Below are positions 1-11,000 of a stretch of DNA of 64,000 bases, in pieces. Location of the stretch: positions 10,955,849 to 11,019,848 of the forward strand of contig OZ014412.1 of the NCBI GenBank assembly GCA_963965975.1, read 5' to 3'. The notes beneath the pieces were generated by a model. It was given only the letters and a program-made list of their open reading frames with translations. It made no database searches and was not told the DNA's origin. The translations under genes and the position numbers were made by a program. The number at the start of each line of letters is the position of its first letter. The first letter of the stretch is position 1. Source of the stretch: Xestospongia bergquistia (Eukaryota > Porifera > Demospongiae > Haplosclerida > Petrosiidae).

Positions 1-515
1 TTTCATTATCATCATTCATACCTTTAATAATTAAATGAATTACTTTAGTTGATTTGTTTAAAGTATGTACTGACAAGCTGTAAAAATATCTTTCAAATAG
101 TGTTCATGTACTTCTATGTGGCTACTATATAGTAATGTCCATATTCAGATTCCTATGTTGGGCTTGTTTGAGATGTTTTACTGCCATCACTATATTTAAT
201 CATTTTAAAAATTTTATTTGCTTATAATAATTCTGAATTTGTTTCACTTCAAAAACTACTAGATTATTGTTAATGAGTGTTGTTAAATGCATCAACAGCT
301 AATACAGTTTAATAGTTTACTTGTGTAAATTTATTTATTCTTATTGATTCAACTCTGAGTATTTTCAAAGACAATAACAAAATATTAATAAGATTAACAA
401 ACGACTTCAGCTCTAATAAAAGGGTTCAATAAAAAGTAAACACTACAGCTGTTCTAATAATACTATATATCTATTTTATTTATATCATAAAAATGACAGT
501 TAGCAAACTTGTTTA
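1..515. other. 3' flank of gene A
   Basis: No gene seen. About 330-480 is homologous to the 3' flanks of B (19690-19820), C (35750-35890) and D (60410-60540). A diverged copy of the dispersed 55-bp repeat lies near 155-205. Confidence 0.6.
475..480 (-). promoter_or_regulatory. Gene A candidate polyadenylation signal
   Basis: AATAAA on the minus strand, about 36 nt past the stop codon. All four paralogues have AATAAA at a similar distance. Confidence 0.5.
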
Positions 516-1821
516 TTAATCCTGAGTGATAGACACACTTTGTGACTGATATTGTTTCTCTTCTTCAGCTTCCAACATTTTCTTTTCATTTTTATCTTCA
601 GTAAATGTTGTCTCAGCAGACATAACAACTTCTATCTTTGATTCTGTCTTCATACTCTCTAGAGCTGTCTCAGTAACATTCTCCTCACGTTGTTCAGTAA
701 CATTCTCCTCACGTTGCCCGATAGTTGATTTTAAACTGCCTCTAATACCAGAGACACGTTTATTTTGCTTAGTGAAAAATGCAGACGATGTGAGTTCATT
801 GAAATCTTTGCCTGTAACACCAAAGAACCATCGCTTCCAAGTGTTCCTAACTTCTTTGGAACGAAGACAATGCATTATAAAAATGAACAGACCATGAAAA
901 GCAGTGATAATCACAAACAATGCAGCAAAGAGATCTCGTATTGTCTTATTGGTATGAATATCCTGAGTAGCTAACAATCCAATACCCCATCCCAGACCAA
1001 GCAAAATAGATAATGTTACAGTTATAATAAGTTGTTGGCGGACAAATGTTATGTTGCTATTGTCCTTTGTTTTGATAGTTGACTGGAAGTTTTTTCTTAG
1101 AAGAGAAACAATGATGATGATGAACACCACCCAATTAAACAAATATATAATCAGAAATGGAACTATCATACCAATATAATATGGCTCATTAAAGACACGA
1201 CAACTATATAATAATAAAATGTAGACATTTTGTATACAAACATAACAAATGTACTTACAAATGATCACTCAAGTAGTTTTTATAATTGGGAGCAAAACAG
1301 AACAAGACAATGAACAATGGAGTAACTAAAAGTAAGAAATAGTTATATAGTATATTATGTCAATGATATTAAGTACTTACTCCATGATGATATGGTAGCT
1401 TTTAAAACAAAATAATGAATTTTTCTTCCAAGAACAATAACTAAATTCATATATAAATTGATAGCCTCAGCAGCCATGATCATGAAAGTTGCTAAAAAGA
1501 AATATTGCAATACAACAGCTGTAACAACACAGAGTCCAGGGATAGTACGACTATGGACAGCAAAAATAAAGGCAATATAGAGACCCATTAATGCAAAACA
1601 CAAGTTTAGAAGAAGCTGTCCATGATCAGAAGTGCGTAGTTTCCTATCAGGACAACATAATAAAGTGAAGATAAATTAATAACATACTTGTTAGCAAAGT
1701 AAGAGATGATAGTAATACTCAGACAAAAGATAGAGATAATGATACCAATGTAAGTCACAGAATCTAAGAACAATGTCAGTTCAGTTTGTTCTATTGGTTC
1801 ATTAATAACAGGAGATACATC
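516..1821 (-). CDS. Gene A exons 26-29: 7TM core and cytoplasmic tail
   Basis: Exons 1821-1688 (TM1), 1643-1381 (TM2-TM3), 1325-1259 (TM4/ECL2) and 1203-516 (TM5-TM7 and tail). Secretin/adhesion-class features: TM5 [16 protein letters not shown]6 [12 protein letters not shown]7 AFHGLFIFIMHC, then the RSKEVRNTWKRWFF juxtamembrane helix. The tail is about 120 aa, charged, with two copies of an eight-residue repeat (QREENVTE), and ends at TAA 518-516. Genes B and D lack the KRWFF-containing stretch. Confidence 0.9.
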
Positions 1822-4800
1822 CTATAAATCATAATAAGAAATAACAATATTAATTCTACCATTACTTACCATTAATATAGCAAAGTTAGTAAGATGATTA
1901 CATTCACATAGAATTTCTGTTTTATTATTAGTAGTGTTATGACATCCTTTATTAGACCAGTCTCCATATTCATCTAACAGGAAAAGTTATCCTATAACAG
2001 TAACTAATTCAACTTACTGTCTAATGATTGATTCCAGAATGAACATTGTGGAGATGATCCATTTAAATTCTATAGGGAAATTAGAATGATTGTTACCAAA
2101 TACATATCACAATACTTACTGGATTAATCATGAAACTAAGACCTACTGGAGGATCCAGTTCATTTATTCTATCTGTTCCTACAACAGTAGTTGAGATGAT
2201 GACACTACCAACCTCAAGAAAATTATTATTTCTTCTCAAGAATAGAGAGTCAGTAGTAAAGACTGAATGAGTGATTCTAGTATTATTAGTAATATTTGGA
2301 ACTGTACTCAGTAAATTGTGTGGTAAACTGATAGATGCAGTATGTTGTTGACTAGTTGTACCAAATACTAAATCATTTGAGTTAAGAGTTCGATTTCCAT
2401 CTGAAAATCCTCTATAATTTACACTGAATGTTTGACCAGATTGTGTAAATTCTACAATATCCACTTGTTGTACAGATAGAACAAATGATTGTTGTGTTAT
2501 TATAACTGGTTCAGAAATATTAGTAATTGGTATACTCTCTACAACTGACTCAATAGCTTCTAACATTCTATATGTAAAAGACAATATTGATATCTGAAGA
2601 TATACAAAACTAACTGACTTAGCTGATGTGTTAGATTTTTTTTGGCTAATTTGTAAAGTTTCTTGATTGACATTTAAAATATTGTCAACTACTTCAACAA
2701 AGGTAGTAGACAACTACAAATAAAACAACAAATAGTTATTCAGAAAAATTATAAAAGAGGTCTTACTGTCAAATTTCCTGATACATCTTGTGTAGCAGTT
2801 ATTAGTACACTCACACTTGCTATCACTTCAGTAGAACCTAATCTACTGCTATTACTGGTGAGGTTCTCCAATTGTTTTACTTTCCTTTCAACTGGTGCCT
2901 ACACAAATGTAATAGTTTTAATCAATATCACATTTGAACAAGTATGGCTAACATTTCTTAGGCCACATATTTCACGAGTTAGGTCACTGAAACTACAAGC
3001 TGCTACATTTGGTTCAGTCCACATAGCTCCACTGGTGAAGTCTCCTCCACAATATCTAGTAGCTTGAAGTATGCCTTCTCCTTCTAAATTCTCATTACCA
3101 CAAGGACAGCTTTTGTTCACTTGTACTCCAATGTTAGTTTCAGGCCACAAAATAGTGATATTAAGATCTTGTCTACCAGAAAGTGATGGTATAATAGTAT
3201 TGGTAGCAGGACAACCATCTTGATGAAGTTATAGATACTCAATTTATTTTAATTATGTTGACATACCAAATCTGTCCACTTTATCTAATGAAATATTAAC
3301 ATTCATTTGTATATTTAGTGCAGCCAATCTTTGTTGTACTCCACCTCTGAGTTGTTCAGTAGCTTCATTCTTTGTTACCAAAGTAACAACAATAGGAATA
3401 GTATTAAGTTGTGCAGTGTAACTGTAATTTAAAGAGAGGAATACTATGTCATTGACTTAAAGATACACACTTACTTAATGTTACTTGAGTCAAGTTGTAG
3501 GAATAAAAAGAAAGTATTTGAATTATTTGGTAAACTGTTACCAGAAAGTAAAGTGTTACTCTGCAAAATGAATTGTAATATATGGCTCTTTATATTAATG
3601 GACAGTACCTGATGAATAATACTCTGGATTATCTCCAATACAGTCCTATTGTTTGTCTGGTAATCATCTGATATTTGTATCTCAGCTTTATATTGAACAA
3701 CATCTATATTGAATATTAAATTATCAATATAACACTTATGTTTTATCTTAATTAATACCTGAAATGTTTAATATAATCCTAGAAGAGTTTACTGAGGTAA
3801 TCCTTCCTCTAATTATACTCTTAGCTTCACAGTGATAGAATCCTCTATCATTTAAGTTCAATTCAGTAAACATCAATACAGAAGGATCACTGTTGTCATT
3901 AAAAATTAACACCTCATCTTTATACCACAAAATAGTAGGAATAGGATTACCAGTAGCTCTACAAGTAAGATTAACGGTGGAATAGAGATTCCCTGAAGTA
4001 TTTCTAGGTGGTTGTGTAATTTCTGGTAAAATGTAGATTACCACAACTATATAATTAAATATAGTGTAACACAATATGCATTGCTTCATATAAAATTACC
4101 TTGTTCACAATTAATACCAGTATATCCACTAGAACAATCACACACATATCCATTACTCACACTATGACATTTACCATGTTCACCACAAGGAGAATTCAAA
4201 CAGTAGTTTATTGGTAAAGCTGAAAATAAACAATTAAAAATGAAAATCATTTAAGTTACTTACGTTCAACTACTTGGAGTATATATGGTGTCATCAAAAC
4301 AGTTCCAGGTTTAATTTTATTATCAGCTTGACAGGAGTAGTTACCATTATCATTTCCTCTCAAATCTTGGATTGTAATCACACTTGTAGTAGGAATATAG
4401 TTTGTATGAAAACCATTAGACTCCTGTGATGATACAATTGTTACTCTGCTTGTATTCAATAAGAGTTGTCCATTTTTTCTCCATAAAATTACAGGCTGTG
4501 GAATACCATCAGCAGTACAGTTGAGGGACACATTTTCTCCTCTTTTTTTCATAACAAATGTTCCAGTATTGTTTAATATGGCTGCATTAACTAAAACAAA
4601 CAAGATAGTAAGCTGAACTTTTCAAATTGTATTAGTAATTTTTGTATATCTAATGAATTAGTACATACATGTATATTTTGTTGTTTAAAATATTATAAAC
4701 TGGTCGCCTCTTAGACTATTAAATGATGAATTGGCCACAAAACTAACTCACCATAAACACTAAGTGTAGAGTTAACTGAATCATTACCAAAAGCATTGAT

Positions 4801-7800
4801 GACTCGGCATTCATATATACCAGTATCTTCTACAACAACTAGATACAATCTCAAAGTACCAGGATCTGAATCGCCACTTAGAAATTGTGAGCCATTTTTG
4901 TACCATTTCAAATGTAGAGGAGGACTACCCTAATAAATCATAAAATCATTTAATACTTTACAGAGAAGAAACTAATTACTAACTTGTGTTATATTACATC
5001 TAATAAGAACAGTTGTACCATTAGCTACTATAGCATCTTGTCCAACATCAATAGTAACAATAGGAGGTATTTGTGTTCCAGGACTGAGTGGTATGTTAGT
5101 AGCAGGTGGTTTAAAGTGACGAGTAATCACTGGAACAACTGGAAATAATAAAGACAAAAACCCATAACGATTAAAATGACAAAAACTTTGTAGTGAACTG
5201 CATCTATTTACTGATGACAATCACTTAGATCACTTACATTCAACTACTTGGAGTACATATAGTGTTATTAAAACAGATTCGTTTTTAACTTTATTATCAG
5301 CTTGACAGGAGTAGTTACCATTATCATTTCCTCTCAAATCTTTGATTGTAATCACACTTGTAGTAGGAATATAGTTTGTATGAAAACCATTAGACTCCTG
5401 TGATGATACAATCGTTACTCTGCTTGTATTCAATAAGAGTTGTCTATTTTTTCTCCATAAAATTACAGGTTGTGGGATACCATCAGCAGTACAGTTGAGG
5501 GACACATTTTGTCCTCTTTGTTTCATAACAAATGTTCCAGTATTGTTTAATATGGCTGCATTAACTAAAACAAACAAGATAGTAAACTGAACTCTCCAAA
5601 CTGTATCAGTAATTTTTGTATGTCTAATGAATTAGTACATACATGTATATTTTCTTGTTTAAATTATTATAAACTGGTCGCCTCTTAGACTATTAAATGA
5701 TGAATTGACCACAAAACTAACTCACCATAAACACTAAGTGTAGAGTTAACTGAATCATTACCAAAAGCATTGATGACTCGGCATTCATATATACCAGTAT
5801 CTTCTACAACAACTAGATACAATATCAAAATAACAGGATCTGAATTGCCACTTAGAAATTGTGAGCCATCTTTGTACCATTTCAAATGTAGAGGAGGACT
5901 ACCCTAAATAAAATCATAAAATCATTTAATACTTTACAGAGAAGAAACTAATTACTAACTTGTGTTATATTACATCTAATAAGAACAGTTGTACCATTAG
6001 CTACTATAGCATCTTGTCCAACATCAATAGTAACAATAGGAGGTATTTGTGTTCCAGGACTGAGTGGTATGTTAGTAGCAGGTGGTTCAAAGTGACGAGT
6101 AATCACTGGAACAACTGGAAATAATAAAGACAAAAAACCATAAAGATTAAAATGACAAAAACTTTGTAGTGAACTGCATTTATTTACAGATGACAATCAC
6201 TTAGATCACTTACATTCAACTACTTGGAGTACATATAGTGTTATTAAAACAGATTCGTTTTTAACTTTATTATCAGCTTGACAGGAGTAGTTACTATTAT
6301 CATTTCCTCTCAAATCTTTGATTGTAATCACACTTGTAGTAGGAATATAGTTTGTATGAAAACCATTAGACTCCTGTGATGATACAATCGTTACTCTGCT
6401 TGTATTCAATAAGAGTTGTCTATTTTTTCTCCATAAAATTACAGGTTGTGGGATACCATCAGCAGTACAGTTGAGGGACACATTTTGTCCTCTTTGTTTC
6501 ATAACATATGTTCTTGTATTGTTTAATATGGCTGCATTAACTAAAAAATAAAATTAACAAACTCAACTCTTTCAAGCTGTATTACTAATATTGTATATCT
6601 AATAAATTATTATATATATATTCAAATATTTTGTTGTTTAAAGTATTATAAACTAGTCGCTTCTTAAACTATTAATGATGAATTACTCAAAACTAACTTA
6701 CCATAAACACTAAGTGTAGAGTTAACTGAATCATTACCATAAGCATTGATGACTCGGCATTCATATATACCAGTATCTTCCACACTAACTAGCTCCAATA
6801 TTAAAGTACCAGGATCTGAATCGCCACTTAGAAATTGCGAACTATCTTTATACCATTTCAAATATAGAGGAGGACTACCCTATAGTCATAAAATCATTTA
6901 ATACTTCGCAGAGAAGAAACTAATTACTAACTTGTGTTATATTGCATCTAATAAGAATAGTTGTACCATTAGCTACTGTAACATTTTGTCCAACATCAAT
7001 AGTGACATTAGGAGGTATTTGTGTTCCAGGACTGAGTGGTATATTAGTAGCAGGTGGTTCAAAGTGACGAGCAATCAGTGGAGCAATTGAAAGAGCTAGA
7101 GACAGAGATAGTTCAAAGTTTAAATATTGAGGTTAATAGGAGTAATTAAAAGTAAGCAAATTAGATCAGTCAGAAGTACAATTACATAGTTCTATAGAAT
7201 GGCTTTAATATTGTTATTACTAGACAAGTACAATTACATCGAGATGATGCTACTACTATCATATACTACCTTGTTTGCCTAAAAAATTCATTAAATGTAG
7301 GAATACCAATGAAAACATTTCAAAACAAACCCAAAGCAGGGATGGCAGTATGGATATTATAGAAGGAATAGTTGGTGGACATGTATATACTGGATGTAGC
7401 ATTGATTTGCTGCATATTCTTGTAGCTATGAAATGTAGAGCTTTTGAATTTGCCTTATCAAGTGTATCAGTTGAAGTAGGAGAAACCATAAGAGAGGAAG
7501 AAGAGGCTTGATGGCAACCAATATCATCTATGTTATGCATATATGCTTATAAGTATGAAATGGGGTACAGTTAAATTTGCTAATAATATACACTTTGATT
7601 ATTAAATATAGTGGCCATTTACCATTTAAGCCAGACCCTGAACCAGATTCAGATCCTGCATAAAATAGTATATACACATAAAATAAAATGTACACAAAAT
7701 TAAATATTGGTTTAAAGAGGATTTTTCATCTTTTTAAAGTGGTTCTATAATTACACTTACACCAATCATTACCAAAAGTGAATGAGCACTATGAATTAAA

Positions 7801-8055
7801 TTAAATTGTTCATATTATGTTAATTTTCAGGCTCACGTTTGGCACTTAAGCTCAGCTATTCTGGATCTATAACTCAAACAGAACATGCAGTGAATTATGA
7901 CATTTGCTTCCAACAGTATTAACTACTATTATTATTATTATTATTATTTATATATTATAATTAATAATAATTATTGCAAAATATATATAGATCTTTTATG
8001 ATAAATTATTGAATTGAGAAGCGGAAATAAGTAAAATTAGTAAAGTCAGTATTAA

Positions 8056-8093
<38 letters not shown>

Positions 8094-11000
8094 GTTGAAC
8101 TATTAAACGATCAATTCCGTTCCAATTAGTAATCATAACAGTATATATTGCTAATGTTTAATAAAGTGATGAGCTATCAGTGGAGCAACTGAGAGAATTA
8201 AGGACAGAGATAATTCAAAAAATTAAATTGCAAGGTTAACAGTAGTAATTAAAAATAAGCAGTCTTGATCAGTCAGAAATTTATTTACTTGTATCTATAG
8301 AATGGTTGTTATATTGTCATTATTCAACAAGTACAAGTACATAGAGAGGATATGATGTAGTGAAAACATCCCAAAGTAGGAATGGCAATAAGGAGATTGT
8401 GGAAGAATATAGTTGTTATGGCACACACGCATGCTTACTTATAAGTATAAAGTGTGGTGCAGTAAATGCTGGTAATAATAAATATCTTTTTAGTTATTTA
8501 CCATTCAGACCAACCAGACCTGATTCTGGCCTGAATGGTAAATGGTAAAGCTGGATTCTGAATGTAATCCTGAGCTAAATCCATTCATTTACAAAATTTT
8601 TGACTGAGCTTTGACTAAATTTTGAACATTTGACTACCACAACTAACATGTGATCTTAAAAAGCAAACACGAGAGAAATGATTTTGAAATGACTTACAAT
8701 GAAAAAACAAAAAAAATAAGAAAATTAAAATTAAATAAACTCAAAATATATGAACAACTTATTAATTTAATTGATAGTGCTTATTTACATTGAGTAATCA
8801 TTGGCATATATTCAGTGGTTGCTAGGATGTGGCTAAATATTATTCTAAGAGACCAAATTGATTTTTATTTCCATGAAAAAAACCACATATGAATAATCCA
8901 CATTGACTTGAACTGATGCAACAAGACAATCTACCTTGACATGATCAAACTCTTTAGTAGATAGATGACTAGTAACTAGAAATTAATTATAATACTGTTA
9001 TTTGTACCAATATATCAATATACTAAACATATAAATACATGTGTAATATATTGACTGTTATAGCCTGAATTTACAAAATAAATAATTATATATTGATTGT
9101 AAAATAATTACCTATGCTTCCTGGAATGTTAATGGGATTTAACTTCATGCCACCAACATAACTGTACCCTGCATCAATACTCCAGCCATAGATAGAAATA
9201 AACAATTTACCATTTGGGTTAGGATGTGCTACTGTATTAGTATCATTAAAAGATGTTGAATACCCATATCCATAGATAGAGCCTTTTGATTCATATATTG
9301 GAATCCATGGTGGATTGATAAGATTACTGTTGACTAATAAACTCTGGTTAAAGTAAGCATCATTTGGTACAACCACACTGTAATAACTAGTACCACCTGA
9401 CAGTAATGCAGAGAGCTGGATTGAGTGTTCATATTGTTCTATTGGTGGCACTGTGTTAAGGGAAGGATCGCCAAAGTTGCCATCAGCATATGCCAGGCTA
9501 ACACCAATTTGAGCAATATAGATTGGTTGATCTGATATAATACTACAGTACACATTGTTGGTTGTGTAGGACCAATTGGTGTTGAATTCATCAAATTTGA
9601 TATGTTCTGAACTGTAATTTATACCACAGGTTTTGACTGCATTTGTTTTATTGTTAGTAGCAATTACTTTGTAACTTTGTCCATTACTTCGGCCCATGTG
9701 AGGTGGTAATAAAAATGTATTCCCCCATGTTATTGTAGGTGTCAGTTGTGTAACAATAGGATCATAATCAGGAATTCCAACTGGAACTTGGGCAGCTTCG
9801 TGTCCACTGATAATTGTGAGTGGACTATCAGATGTAATTTTGGTTCCAGTAAGATCAACATATGATGCAAAAACAAAAAATGTCTGAAGGGAATGAAGAA
9901 CAAAGTTGAAGGAATGTCCAGCTAAAACAATTATATTAACTGCAGCACTGTCCTGAGGATCTGATGGAACAGTAATGTCATTGTTTGGGATGATAGTCAC
10001 ATTACTATTATTAAGACAACCAATAATCATGAACTGACTTGTCTGATCCAAATTACCAAATGTAGACACAACATAGTATGTGTATTGAGTTGTTGGCTGT
10101 TTATGACATGGAAGAGCTAGATGAGACATGAAATCTGCTGGACTATGGTAGCTCCATGCAATAACTGATATTTGCTCCATGTCTAGAGAAAAAACTTTAA
10201 GACCCTTTCTCCTCCAGGAATAAGTATGATCTAACACTTCATAACTTGCTGGTATAGCAACTTTATGAGGATTGTGATAACTAGTTGTACCCATATATGA
10301 GAAATTGTCATCAAGTGATGTGACATTGAAAGTAACAGGACTTGTTTTCATAGTATGAACATACAATGTACGTACTTCAGATCCATATACATTCTTATAG
10401 AATCCAACAAAGAACTCATTACTGTATGTGCTGAGGTCAATTTGTGGCTCTATAATGAAGAACATAACATTTAAATATGTATAGGAAGAAGGTCATTATT
10501 AAGATCAGCTCTGATAAAACTGACATTAAGAAATACTTAACCCAGATAAGTATTGTATGCACAAAAATGGTCTTATAAATTGAAGGAAATGTAGGGATGG
10601 CTATATTTATTTAAAGAAACACAATGGAGGATGATATTTAGGATGACTATAATATAATCACTTTACACAAAAGTACAGTATATACCAGTAAATGAAAATT
10701 TTCAAAATTTTAATTAAATATTGGGATACAAGTAATTAATAGATCTCAAACAAATGTATAGTCATAAGTTACTGTGTAAAATCAGGCAGACAGTAGTAAT
10801 GCCTATGTAGGGATAGTATGATATTCTATTTTCCACCATGATAACTACAAAAGTAGGAATCTTACAAATATTATTTTTACAAAGAACATATGCTTCCAAT
10901 AGGATTCTGTACGGAAGCCGAATATGGACTTTCCAATTCCTATTTACTATTTCAATCAACTCAGTTATACGAAGTTGGAATGTCCGTTCTCGGCTTCCAT

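Larger units (their letters stand above)
7656..9111 (-). other. Gene A intron with relics and microsatellites
   Basis: Besides the inverted SMB relic it holds ATT tracts at about 7924-7950 and 8055-8092, a dispersed 55-bp repeat near 8360-8400 and an imperfect inverted repeat at about 8503-8550. No intact exon is supported. Confidence 0.55.

Noticed and set aside
1259..1325. Apparent frameshift in the TM4 exon
   Set aside because: On re-reading the bases the exon is open (VLFCFAPNY) with phases 1 in and 2 out, and all four paralogues agree.
8480..8580. Extra linker exon in gene A
   Set aside because: Every phase-compatible reading meets a stop before a donor; more likely an inverted-repeat relic.
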